From Halosolutus halophilus (GTDB lineage: Archaea > Halobacteriota > Halobacteria > Halobacteriales > Natrialbaceae), in contig NZ_CP094974.1 of NCBI RefSeq assembly GCF_022869805.1, positions 1,178,001 to 1,242,000 on the forward strand: a stretch of DNA of 64,000 nucleotides, given 5' to 3'. The position numbers were made by a program, and so were the translations under genes. The notes beneath the pieces are model-generated. The model saw only the letters and a program-made list of their open reading frames with translations. It did not search any database and was not told where the DNA came from. Position 1 is the first letter of the stretch. Each line of letters starts with the position of its first letter. Of this stretch, positions 34,714 through 43,146 are shown one piece after another.

Positions 34714-35658
34714 ATGGTATTCCAGGAAGACGACCGAACGGCTGCTGACGGACGCCAGGAAGACGATCGAGCGGCTGCTGACGGACGACCACCGCCTGGC
34801 TCGCCGGTCCTGGAGGCGATCCTGAAGAACGCTCGCGATCGGCAGCATCTCGGTCAGCGACTCGACGCGGCGGGCGATCGTGTCGACACGGATCTGCTCG
34901 GCGACATCGTGCGTCACGGACCGGTGCTCGAAGCGCTCCGCACGGAACCGCTCGATCGTCGGGAGATCGAAGCGCGCCTGAACGTCTCTCGGGCGACGAG
35001 CCACCGCTTCACCCAGTGGCTCGACGAGCAGGGGTTCGTCGAAAAGGTCGAGGGCCGGTTCCAGTTGACGGGGCGTGGTGAGGCCGTGGCCGACGAGATG
35101 CTCCGGTTCGAGGCGAACGTGCGTACCGTCCACCGGCTGGCACCGCTGCTGGACGTTATCTGTGAGGACCACCAGGAGTTCGTCATCGAACCGTTCGTGG
35201 ATGCGAGGGTAACCCTCGCCGAACCGGACGCCCCCTACCAGCCGGTCAGGCGGTTCGTCTCGTTGCTCCGCGAATCGGAGACCTTCCGCGGGTTCAACAC
35301 GACGCACATGGCACCGCTCGTCCTCGGCGAGTTTCACCACCAGATCTTCGAAGAGACCGACACCGAAATCGTCTACCTTCCCCGCATCGTCGAGACGCTC
35401 TTCGAGACGTACCCCGAACGCGCCCGGGAGGCGATCGATCGCGGGCACCTGGCCCTCCGGACGCGCGACGAGTTGCCGTACGGTCTCGCGATCTTCGACG
35501 AGCGCGTCGGGATCGGGGGCTACGACGAGACCACCGGACTCATGCAGGTGTTCGTCGATACGGATGCGCCGATCGCACGCGAGTGGGCCAGTCGGGTGTA
35601 CGATTCGATCAGATCGGATTCCAAACCCCTCGACGAGGGAGAGGATCTGACCCGATGA
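34714..35658 (+). CDS. FilR1-type helix-turn-helix regulator with duplicated N-terminal 11-mer
   Basis: A 314-residue regulator. The N-terminus carries a tandem 11-residue repeat (QEDDRTAADGR, QEDDRAAADGR). The HTH covers about residues 60-125 (LDRREIEARLNVSRATSHRF, WLDEQGFVEKVEGRFQLTGRG), and the FilR1 domain ends LPYGLAIFDERVGIGGYDE and VFVDTDAPIAREWASRVYDS. It is the third such regulator in the window. It is divergent from the FAD oxidase and overlaps the downstream flavin monooxygenase by ATGA, so it is cotranscribed with the latter. Confidence 0.87.
   Translation: MVFQEDDRTAADGRQEDDRAAADGRPPPGSPVLEAILKNARDRQHLGQRLDAAGDRVDTDLLGDIVRHGPVLEALRTEPLDRREIEARLNVSRATSHRFTQWLDEQGFVEKVEGRFQLTGRGEAVADEMLRFEANVRTVHRLAPLLDVICEDHQEFVIEPFVDARVTLAEPDAPYQPVRRFVSLLRESETFRGFNTTHMAPLVLGEFHHQIFEETDTEIVYLPRIVETLFETYPERAREAIDRGHLALRTRDELPYGLAIFDERVGIGGYDETTGLMQVFVDTDAPIAREWASRVYDSIRSDSKPLDEGEDLTR
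34723..34788 (+). repeat. 33-bp in-frame tandem duplication
   Basis: Two adjacent 33-bp units differ at three positions and encode the 11-residue repeat at the N-terminus of the FilR1-type regulator. The near identity suggests a recent slippage duplication. Confidence 0.85.
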
Positions 35659-37055
35659 CCCTGGCGACCGTTCCACGATACGACGGCGATCGGGTCTCCG
35701 GGGAGGGGAGGCGTGCAGTGGTAGTCGGAGCGAGCGTGGCCGGTCTCGTCGCGGCCCGCGTCCTGGCTGACGCGTTCGAGACCGTCACGATCGTCGAAAA
35801 AGACCGACTCCCCGACGAACCAGTCGCCCGTCGCGGGGTCCCCCAGGCCCGCCAGCCACATCTGCTGTGGGAAGCCGGACGGGCGACGCTGGACGACCTC
35901 TTCCCGGGCTACAGCGAGGAGTTGCTCGCAGCCGGCGGGGTATCGATCGACGGACGCCGGGACCTCCTCCAGTACAGCCAGGGGGACTACCTCGCCAGCG
36001 GGACGAAACAGTTCCGCCTTCACCTGGCGACACGACCGCTGTACGAGCAACTGGTCCGGCGGCGGGTCTCCGAACTCGACGGGGTTCACGTGCGGTCTCG
36101 CTGTCAATTTCTCGAGTACATCTCCGACGATGCGGCGACCGCTGTGCACGGCGTAACGATCCGGAATCGAGGTGGCGAGACAGAGGCCCTGTCCGCCGAA
36201 CTGGTCGTCGACGCCACCGGCCGGACGAGCCGGACGCCCGCCTGGCTCGAGAACCACGGCTACGCGTCGCCTCCTCGTGAGAAGGTGGGTATCGATCTGG
36301 GCTACAGCACCGCCGTTATCGACCGTCCTGCCGACGACCGCCGGACGGTTGGCGTGCTGGCCGAGGCACCTCGTACCCGCGGTGGCGCGGTGATGCCGAT
36401 CGAAGGCGATCGCTGGCTGGTGAACCTCCACGGCATGCACGGCGACCACCCCCCGGCGGATGCGGCGGGATTCACGACGTTCGCGGCGAGCCTTCCCACT
36501 CCCGAACTGAAGCACCTCCTCGACGAGTACCAGTGGAGGGCCGACGACATCGACCAGTATCCGTTTCCGGCCAACCGCCGGTACCGGTACGAGGAACTCG
36601 ATCGGGTCCCCGAGGGGTTGGTCGTCACTGGCGACGCGATCGCCAGCTACAACCCGATCTACGGCCAGGGGATGTCGGTCGCCGCACTCGAGGCCCTGGT
36701 GCTTCACCGCGCGCTCGCGGAGGGCGGCCGCGAGGATCTCGCGCGCCGCTTCTTCCACCGGGCCGCGGCAGTCGTCGACATCGCGTGGACGATGGCGGTC
36801 GGTGCCGACTTCGGATTTCCGGAAACGCGCGGCCGGAAGCCTCGCGGAACGGCCTTCTTCAACTGGTATCTGAAGCGACTGTTCAGGAGTGCTCATACCG
36901 ACGGTTCGCTGACCGACGCGTTCGTGCGCGTGCTCATGATGGAGCGGCCCCCCAGTTCACTGCTGCGTCCGGGCGTCGCGTGGCGCGTGCTCAGACCGTC
37001 TCGCAGAGTCGAACAGCCGTTGGGCGGGCGTGTCGCTGGTCGCGACGACGAGTAG
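35655..37055 (+). CDS. FAD-dependent monooxygenase-like oxidoreductase
   Basis: A 466-residue flavoprotein of the group A (PHBH-like/2-polyprenyl-phenol hydroxylase) type. The Rossmann ADP loop is AVVVGASVAGLVAARVLADA, followed by the TIVEKDRLPDE strand end. The FAD ribityl-binding GDAIASYNPIYGQGMSVAALEA is very clear. The R/Q-rich RRGVPQARQPHLLWEAGR segment is typical of geranylgeranyl-reductase or hydroxylase relatives found in actinobacterial clusters. The start overlaps the regulator stop by ATGA. The substrate is unknown; it is likely an aromatic or terpenoid compound. Confidence 0.86.
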   Translation: MTLATVPRYDGDRVSGEGRRAVVVGASVAGLVAARVLADAFETVTIVEKDRLPDEPVARRGVPQARQPHLLWEAGRATLDDLFPGYSEELLAAGGVSIDGRRDLLQYSQGDYLASGTKQFRLHLATRPLYEQLVRRRVSELDGVHVRSRCQFLEYISDDAATAVHGVTIRNRGGETEALSAELVVDATGRTSRTPAWLENHGYASPPREKVGIDLGYSTAVIDRPADDRRTVGVLAEAPRTRGGAVMPIEGDRWLVNLHGMHGDHPPADAAGFTTFAASLPTPELKHLLDEYQWRADDIDQYPFPANRRYRYEELDRVPEGLVVTGDAIASYNPIYGQGMSVAALEALVLHRALAEGGREDLARRFFHRAAAVVDIAWTMAVGADFGFPETRGRKPRGTAFFNWYLKRLFRSAHTDGSLTDAFVRVLMMERPPSSLLRPGVAWRVLRPSRRVEQPLGGRVAGRDDE

Positions 37056-37236
37056 GAGCCCGTCTCGCCAGTCGGACGCGGTTCGACCGGACGGGGAACG
37101 GGCGTGCGAAACCAGCACTCCGTCGGCAGCAGAGTCTCGGATCCCCCGTCGATGAAGACTCGACGGATCGATCGGTAGCAGCGAGCCGGTTCACTGCCGG
37201 ACGAACGTTTTTCCACGGCATCGTGGAGGTGAGAGT

Positions 37237-38556
37237 ATGCGCCTCGTGGAGATCCTGATCCCGAAACGAAAGCGCGAAGCCGTCGAGGAGGTGTTAGAGG
37301 GAGAGGATATCGACTACACCCTCATCGAAGAAGAGAGTCGCAGCGAGCCCTCGGTCGTCATCACGTTCCCGCTTCCGGCACCCGCGGTCGAATCCGTCCT
37401 CGACGACGTCCGAGAGACGGGGATCGACGAGGATTCCTACACCGTGATCGTCGAGGCGGAAACCGTCATCTCCGAACGGTTCGACGACCTCGAACAGCGA
37501 TACGCCCGGAACACCGCGCGCATCTCTCGCGAGGAGATGCAGGCGCAAGCGAAGGACCTCACCCCGCGATTCAGCACGTACATCGTCATGACGATCATGA
37601 GCGTGGTCGTCGCGACCGCCGGCCTGTTGCTCGATTCACCGGCGGTCGTCGTCGGGTCGATGGTGATCGCCCCGTTGATCGGACCCGCGCTCGGTGCGAG
37701 CGTCGGCACGGTCATCAACGATCGCGCGCTGTTTCGTCGGGGGATCAGGCTCCAGGCGATCGGGCTCGGCGTCGGCATCGTCACCGCCGCCGCCTTCGCG
37801 TTCGTCGTCCGGACAACCGGGCTCGTCTCACCGATGATCGACCTCTTCGAGATTTCGGAGATCCAGGGACGGTTACGTCCAGATTTGCTCTCGCTCGTCA
37901 TCGCGATCGGTGCCGGCGTGGCTGGTGCGTGGACGCTCACTGCAGGCACGTCGGCTGCCCTCGTCGGCGTCATGATCGCCGCGGCGCTCGTTCCGCCCCT
38001 CGGCGTCGTCGGCATCGGTCTCGCGTGGGGTCTCCCGAAGGTCGCTCTCGCCGCGGGCGTCCTCGTCCTCGTCAACATCCTCACGATCAACGTCACCAGC
38101 CTCGCCGTCCTCTGGTACAAGGGATATCGACCGGAGAACTGGTTCCAGCAGGACGACGCTCGCGTCGCCACGAAAAAACGCGCCGTCGTCCTGGCCGTCG
38201 CGATCGTCGCCCTCTCGGGGTTTCTCGGCGGCGTGACGTACGACACGTACCGGACCGGGGCCTACGAGGAGGACGTCAACGAAGACGTCGCCGCCGTCCT
38301 CGATTCGCCCGAGTACGCCGACCTGACACTCATCGACGTCAGAATCGAGTACACCGACCCGATTCCGTTCCGCCAGCCGGAACGGGTCGTCGTCACGGTC
38401 GGCCATCCGATCGGAACCGACCCGCCGCCGATCGGCGACGAGATCCAGTCCCGAGAGAGCGTCCACGCCGAATCGGCGATTCACCTGCCGACCGGGCCGG
38501 TCGTCGAGTCCAACCGTGCCGAGGTGGTGGTCCACTACACCGAGATAGAGCAGTGA
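37237..38556 (+). CDS. DUF389 / TIGR00341 family membrane protein
   Basis: A 439-residue protein. The N-terminal soluble alpha/beta domain covers about 1-95 (MRLVEILIPKRKREAVEEVL). The TIGR00341 membrane core contains LDSPAVVVGSMVIAPLIGPA, ALGASVGTVINDRALFRRG, TAGTSAALVGVMIAAALVPP and NILTINVTSLAVLWYKGYRP. A C-terminal extracytoplasmic domain of about 130 residues follows TM7. The family is widespread, of unknown function and often stress-linked. Monocistronic. Confidence 0.9.
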   Translation: MRLVEILIPKRKREAVEEVLEGEDIDYTLIEEESRSEPSVVITFPLPAPAVESVLDDVRETGIDEDSYTVIVEAETVISERFDDLEQRYARNTARISREEMQAQAKDLTPRFSTYIVMTIMSVVVATAGLLLDSPAVVVGSMVIAPLIGPALGASVGTVINDRALFRRGIRLQAIGLGVGIVTAAAFAFVVRTTGLVSPMIDLFEISEIQGRLRPDLLSLVIAIGAGVAGAWTLTAGTSAALVGVMIAAALVPPLGVVGIGLAWGLPKVALAAGVLVLVNILTINVTSLAVLWYKGYRPENWFQQDDARVATKKRAVVLAVAIVALSGFLGGVTYDTYRTGAYEEDVNEDVAAVLDSPEYADLTLIDVRIEYTDPIPFRQPERVVVTVGHPIGTDPPPIGDEIQSRESVHAESAIHLPTGPVVESNRAEVVVHYTEIEQ

Positions 38557-38720
38557 TCAGAGTAGCCGGTACCAGTAGTATAGGTGGCTCTGGACCCGCA
38601 TATCGGCGGTTGCTGGGTCGGCGTTTCTGAAACAGTTCCCGAGTCGGGAGGCGTTCAGCTAGACAGTGCCGGCGCCAACCTTAGATAGACCTGACCGTAC
38701 CAGGAGAGCGATTATAAATC

Positions 38721-38804
38721 ATGAGCAACGACGAGGGACGACGGCTGGTTTCTCGTACTATCGAGGGAGTGGAAACGCTGGTCAGCACCGAATCCGGCGC
38801 GTGA
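38721..38804 (+). CDS. possible 27-residue peptide
   Basis: ATG at 38721 opens MSNDEGRRLVSRTIEGVETL and ends after VSTESGA. The AT-rich GATTATAAATC directly precedes the start. The composition is haloarchaeal, but the length is too short to judge and the TATA is too close for a leaderless transcript. The rest of the 38557-38923 gap shows no gene. Confidence 0.2.
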   Translation: MSNDEGRRLVSRTIEGVETLVSTESGA

Positions 38805-38923
38805 GATTTCCGTCGATACTGCACACGCTGTCTGAACGTAGCGATCAGTTCAAATCGCGTGTGAAACGAGGGCGCCGACTGCTACGTACCGACGATAATC
38901 GAACACGGTCCTGCTGTTTGCGT

Positions 38924-41023
38924 TCATTCGGACCTGTCGACCCGATCCGATGACGTCGATCGACCGCCGATCGGGTTCGAAACCGAACTGGTCGCGTACT
39001 CGTGGCGCTTCCCCTCGAGTCGCATCGTCGTGAGCGCCTTGTGGGTCGCTGGCTCGGCGAACAGGGCCGTCTCGTCCCGATCGACCCGCTCCGTCGAAAC
39101 GACTCCCGACCCGCGGAGGTCCTCGAAGGTCGATCGACAGTGATCGCGAACGATCGCCCAGCACTCGCGGGCGTCGACTGGCGTGGACTCGACGAGCGCG
39201 ACGAACAGTTCGGTCAGGTGATTCTGGAACAGCGCGTAGAACAGCTTCCAGTGGAGGTCCCGCTCGTCGTCGGCTTCGATATCGGAGTCGGGATAGATCT
39301 CCATCGAGAGGCCCCGTTCTGCAAGTCGCTCTTCGTGGACGCGGATCCCGCCGAAGTCCCGGACGAGGGTCCCGGTCGGCCGACCGTCCTCGAAGACCAC
39401 GTAACTGTTCTGGAGGTGCGATTCGAGCGCAATCCCGTACGCGGAGAGCAGACGGAGCTGGTCGGTGACGACGGCCGAGACGTAGGCGTCGACGAAGGCC
39501 CGCGTTGCGTCCGCGAGATCGGTCGCGTCGATCGCGTCCGCGTACCGGTCGACGGCCTCGCGAACGAGCGGGTCCCCCGTCGCGGGCGAGTCGGCGACGA
39601 GCACAGCCGCTGGGACGACCCGCCCGTCGGTACCGACGAGTCGATGGGATCGGGGGTTCGATCGAACCAGTCCGGACAGGTGTCGCACGTCGTCGTACGA
39701 GTCGCCGTCGACGTGGGGACCGCCGGGCGGATAGTAACAGGTGGCGGCGGGTTCCGAGAGGAAGCCGAGTCCGGAGAACGCCGCCGAATCGGCGATTTCG
39801 CGGAGCAGGCGCGTCACCCGCGGGCCGTTGTGGACCGCCTGCGGGGAGACCGTCCGCTCGACGTTCGTCAACTGGACGCCGATCGCGAGTTTGCAGTGGA
39901 GCGGGGCGGTCGGGGCGCTGTCTTCGGCTGCCGCGTACGGAACGACCGTGCGGAGATTGAGCAGCGGCGTCGCCGACCGGACGAAATCCGGTATCGGGAC
40001 GACCGTCCCGTCCGCACGCTGGCTCTCGTACCGGTCGGGGAGCACGTGCTGGAACTGCCACGGGTGGACCGGGATTACCGCGTACTCGCCGGCGTCGGTC
40101 GGCACCGTTCGCGAAACCGCGTCGGCGAGCCCGTCGAACGCCGTATAGAGCCGATCGGTCAGCGATCGGTCGTCTATCGACGTCTCCCGCACCCGTTCGG
40201 TGTGGACGGCGACGAAGCGGACGTCGATCGAGCCGGTGAACTCGGGTGCGTACGCCAATCCTGCAGTCCCGGCCATCCCGCGGCGGATCTTCGCGCTCGG
40301 GTGAAGCGGGTGGCCGTCGGTGACGAGGCGTTCGAGTGCGGCGGGAGCGTCGGCGGCGCGGAGCCTCCGGGTTACGTCCTCGGGGTCGGAGCCTGGACCG
40401 AGAATAGTCCCGGCAGAGCCAAACGAACGTCGGTGATCGCATCGGGCCACCCGGGCCAGCGCGAGGTTCGCGGTGCTCTCGGCCAGTTCCCGCTCGATCC
40501 GAGCGGCCTGCTCGACGTCGCGAAACGCCTCCGATCGCCGCAGGAGCGCCGCGAGGTCGAGCGGGTGGTCGAGATCGACGATCCCGGCCACCGCAAGCCG
40601 ACGGATCGGCTCAGCGAGCCGCAGCCGACCGTAGCCGTACTCCCCCTCGATCGGGGCGCACACGACCGTGGCCGGTTCCGGAAAGGGCAACAGGGCGACC
40701 CGATCGCAGCCGTCGGGGACCTGGAGAGAGCCGTCAGTCCAGTTCGCGTCGTCGAGCGTCGGCACCATGCGCCGGGCGATCGTCGTGGCGGCGGTCGGCC
40801 GGCACGTTTCGGGGTCGGGAAGCGCGTCGGGAGAACCACGCACTAGCCCGCGGAGCAGCCGTCGAGTGGCGATCGATCGGGCTGTGGGGAGTACCGACAG
40901 GTACGCGGTTTCGGGCGGGTTCGCGAGGTCGTTCGCGTCGGCGTACCGCGTCGCAACGGCGAACGCGTCCCGTTCGGCGGCGGTTCGTAACTGCACGTCG
41001 ACCGGGCCTGTGACGTCCGTCAT
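38924..41023 (-). CDS. IucA/IucC-family NIS siderophore synthetase
   Basis: A 699-residue NRPS-independent siderophore synthetase. Motifs are DGHPLHPSAKIRRGM (the ATP-binding HP-x-HP-x-x-K-x-R-x-G signature), VIPVHPWQFQHV, LHCKLAIGVQLTNVERTVSP, ALESHLQNSYVV and LVRDFGG. In the penultimate motif Leu replaces the usual Gly (H-G-Q-N). Such enzymes adenylate citrate or a similar carboxylate and condense it with an amine or hydroxylamine. No other siderophore genes (decarboxylase, monooxygenase, acetyltransferase, second synthetase) are adjacent. The start at MTDVTGPVDVQ was chosen because the upstream reading is Arg-rich. Confidence 0.87.
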   Translation of the reverse strand: MTDVTGPVDVQLRTAAERDAFAVATRYADANDLANPPETAYLSVLPTARSIATRRLLRGLVRGSPDALPDPETCRPTAATTIARRMVPTLDDANWTDGSLQVPDGCDRVALLPFPEPATVVCAPIEGEYGYGRLRLAEPIRRLAVAGIVDLDHPLDLAALLRRSEAFRDVEQAARIERELAESTANLALARVARCDHRRSFGSAGTILGPGSDPEDVTRRLRAADAPAALERLVTDGHPLHPSAKIRRGMAGTAGLAYAPEFTGSIDVRFVAVHTERVRETSIDDRSLTDRLYTAFDGLADAVSRTVPTDAGEYAVIPVHPWQFQHVLPDRYESQRADGTVVPIPDFVRSATPLLNLRTVVPYAAAEDSAPTAPLHCKLAIGVQLTNVERTVSPQAVHNGPRVTRLLREIADSAAFSGLGFLSEPAATCYYPPGGPHVDGDSYDDVRHLSGLVRSNPRSHRLVGTDGRVVPAAVLVADSPATGDPLVREAVDRYADAIDATDLADATRAFVDAYVSAVVTDQLRLLSAYGIALESHLQNSYVVFEDGRPTGTLVRDFGGIRVHEERLAERGLSMEIYPDSDIEADDERDLHWKLFYALFQNHLTELFVALVESTPVDARECWAIVRDHCRSTFEDLRGSGVVSTERVDRDETALFAEPATHKALTTMRLEGKRHEYATSSVSNPIGGRSTSSDRVDRSE

Positions 41024-41108
41024 CCGTCGGTTCCTACGGTAGGCGGGGCCAAGAACCTCGGTGACGGGGGCTCGCGCCGAGGCCCTCCGGGCCGGCGATC
41101 GGTTCCGC

Positions 41109-41273
41109 TCAGGGATGCCACCGGAGCCCACTGTGCTCGACGGTGTATTCTCGATCGCCACACGACGGACACACCGTCCCGCCACGACCCTGATCGAACG
41201 TCCGGTCCGGAATTCGATGCTCGAACCCGCAGGTCGAACAGACGATCGTTACGGGCACGGGTGGTGGCTCCAC
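41109..41273 (-). CDS. small zinc-ribbon protein
   Basis: A 54-codon frame with a GTG start (VEPPPVPVTIVCSTCGFEHR) and two CxxC knuckles 20 residues apart: CSTC and CPSC in GGTVCPSCGDREY. It ends HSGLRWHP. Spacing and composition fit a haloarchaeal zinc ribbon; function unknown. Start uncertain (a second GTG lies 5 codons downstream). It fills most of the gap between the siderophore synthetase and the PhaJ-like gene. Confidence 0.65.
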   Translation of the reverse strand: MEPPPVPVTIVCSTCGFEHRIPDRTFDQGRGGTVCPSCGDREYTVEHSGLRWHP

Positions 41274-41357
41274 CGCGACAGTGTGTAAGTCTGGGGGCAG
41301 TGGGTACGTCTGGGAGCGGCAGGATACATCCCTCAGGTCACGTGATGCGCGTTCGCG

Positions 41358-42017
41358 TCACTCCGCGTCGGGCGAGGCCGTGATGATGACGACGGCTTCC
41401 CCGTCGATCACGGTCTCGCCCTCGTCGTTCGAGACGGTCGTCTGGAGGCGGTACTGGTCGTTGCCGAGGGCTTCCACGATCGTACAGTCGGCGGTGACGG
41501 TGTCGCCGACGTCGACCGGTGCGAGGAACTCGAGGTCCTGCGAGAGGTAGATCGTGGTCCCGGGGAATCGGGCCAGCGCGGCGCTGATCGTGCCGGCGAC
41601 GAGCGTGCCGTGGGCGATCCGATCCTGGAACCGGGTCGCTTCGGCGTAGTCGTCGTCCAGGTGTAACCGGTTCGTGTCGCCGCTCACCTGTGCGAACGCG
41701 GAGACGTCGGTCTCCGCGATCGGTTTGCTGAACTGGACGCCGTCACCGACCCCGAGGTCCGAAACCTCGGCGACCGATCGTTCCATCGTCCAGGTTTCGT
41801 CACTGCAGGCGACCGACGGGACCGATTCGGACTCCTCCGTCGCGGTCGCTTCCCCGTCGTCTCCACGCTTGGCTGACGATGGAGAGAGCCCCATCGCTGC
41901 CAGGAACGCGTTGTTGGCTTCGACGTAGCTGTTTACGACGTGCTGTGAGATGTTCGCCCAGTGCTCGTTGATCGCTGCCGAATCGACGTCGACGGATTGC
42001 GGTGATTGACTACTCAT
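41358..42017 (-). CDS. MaoC/PhaJ-like (R)-enoyl-CoA hydratase with phasin-like N-terminus
   Basis: A 219-residue protein. The C-terminal hotdog domain (about 90-215) has the hydratase-2 signature FAQVSGDTNRLHLDDDYAEA (catalytic Asp and His) and RFQDRIAHGTLVAGTISAAL. It converts (R)-3-hydroxyacyl-CoA and enoyl-CoA and, in haloarchaea, supplies PHA synthesis. Residues about 18-55 (INEHWANISQHVVNSYVEAN, NAFLAAMGLS) form an amphipathic helix like those of PhaM/phasin-type granule proteins, followed by an acidic linker. Two inverted repeats related to TCCAAA/TTTGGA lie upstream. The start at MSSQSPQS was preferred. Confidence 0.84.
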   Translation of the reverse strand: MSSQSPQSVDVDSAAINEHWANISQHVVNSYVEANNAFLAAMGLSPSSAKRGDDGEATATEESESVPSVACSDETWTMERSVAEVSDLGVGDGVQFSKPIAETDVSAFAQVSGDTNRLHLDDDYAEATRFQDRIAHGTLVAGTISAALARFPGTTIYLSQDLEFLAPVDVGDTVTADCTIVEALGNDQYRLQTTVSNDEGETVIDGEAVVIITASPDAE

Positions 42018-42092
42018 TGGTTTCGCCTGCTGTGGCGGATCGTTCGTCGAGAGATCGATCGCGCGGCGGCAACACCGACTCCGTGCGGTGCC

Positions 42093-42143
42093 GTCCAAAC
42101 GTTGGACGTCAGTCTTCTTTTACTCCGTTCCAAAGCACTTTGG
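42093..42143. promoter_or_regulatory. twin inverted repeats upstream of the PhaJ-like gene
   Basis: GTCCAAACGTTGGAC (42093-42107) and CCAAAGCACTTTGG (42130-42143; TCCAAAG-n2-CTTTGGA with flanks) share TCCAAA half-sites. Their centres are about 37 bp apart, and they lie 76-126 bp upstream of the PhaJ-like start, behind the convergent end of no other promoter. They are operator candidates. Confidence 0.45.
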
Positions 42144-42187
42144 ACGGTCCGTCGAACGACGGCGCGATTTCGGTTCCGACTCGATCG

Positions 42188-43015
42188 CTACGCCAGGGGC
42201 AGTCCTTCGAAGAACGTCGTACTCGCGTCGTTGAACGCCCGTGGCCGATCCTGATTGACGAGGTGGGCTGCCCGGTCGATCGTCAGCCAGGTGCCGTCGT
42301 CGATGGCCGTCGCGATCTCCTTTCCCTGCCGTTTCACGAGCGGAGCCTCGTGGGCCCCGTGGACGACGAGCGTCGGCGTGTCGACGTGCCCGAGTTCGGG
42401 CGGTTCGTACCGGTAGAGTGCTCCGAAGACCTTCCGGAACTCCAGTCGGGAGAAGTCGCCGACGGCGTCTATCGCTTCCGATCGGACCTCGGGGGAGAGT
42501 GCCAGCCACGGCGTCCCCGTCGTCGCTCGAATGGATCCCAGCATCGATCGGAAGGTCGTCTTCGGGCCGGTCATCGTCAGCGAACTCGACAGGGCAGGAA
42601 GTGGCGACAGCCACGGTTTGAGGTCCGTCGGCAGATCGACCGGCGGCATCGACTGCACCGCGCCACACATGATCGCGCCCGCCGCCCGATCGGGGTGTCG
42701 GTCCAGGTACTCCTGGACGACCATCGACCCCAGCGAGATCCCGCAGACGATCGGCTCGTCGATCCCGAGGTGGTCGAGCAGCGCCTCGAGGTCGTCCGTG
42801 AAGAGTTCGATGGAGTACCGATCCGGTTCGGTCGCGCCCGTCTTGCCGTGGCCGCGGACGTCGAGCGTGACGACCTGATAGTCGTCTTCGAAGTGACTGA
42901 CCTGGTTCGTCCACGCCTCGCCGTTCATCCAGCCGCCGTGGACGAACACGATCGGGTGGCCGTCACCTGCAGTCTCGTACCAGAGGGTGCCGTCGTCACG
43001 CGAGAGTTCTGTCAT
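42188..43015 (-). CDS. alpha/beta hydrolase
   Basis: A 275-residue hydrolase. The oxyanion loop is VFVHGGWMNGEAW, the nucleophile elbow VCGISLGSMVVQEYL (Ser intact) and the catalytic His is in DRAAHLVNQDRP. The acid position reads VHGAHEAPLV, with Glu a possible replacement for Asp. The opening MTELSRDDGTLWYETAGDGH is typical of small-ester and haloperoxidase-type members. Substrate unknown. It is transcribed toward the nucleobase permease, 170 bp from the PhaJ-like start, on the same strand. Confidence 0.85.
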   Translation of the reverse strand: MTELSRDDGTLWYETAGDGHPIVFVHGGWMNGEAWTNQVSHFEDDYQVVTLDVRGHGKTGATEPDRYSIELFTDDLEALLDHLGIDEPIVCGISLGSMVVQEYLDRHPDRAAGAIMCGAVQSMPPVDLPTDLKPWLSPLPALSSSLTMTGPKTTFRSMLGSIRATTGTPWLALSPEVRSEAIDAVGDFSRLEFRKVFGALYRYEPPELGHVDTPTLVVHGAHEAPLVKRQGKEIATAIDDGTWLTIDRAAHLVNQDRPRAFNDASTTFFEGLPLA

Positions 43016-43146
43016 CTCCCTGTTCTGGGGGCCGGACGCGTATAGTACGACGGGTTGCGTACGAAGCCGCTGAGAATCGGAGCGCGTCGGGATCGGAACG
43101 GGGTCGAACGGGAACCGTCCGCAACGGCGCAGTTCCGGCGTCGAGA

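Noticed and set aside
39002-40846. 614-codon plus-strand frame and a 530-codon minus-strand frame
   Set aside because: Shadows of the siderophore synthetase; Arg-rich and without family motifs.
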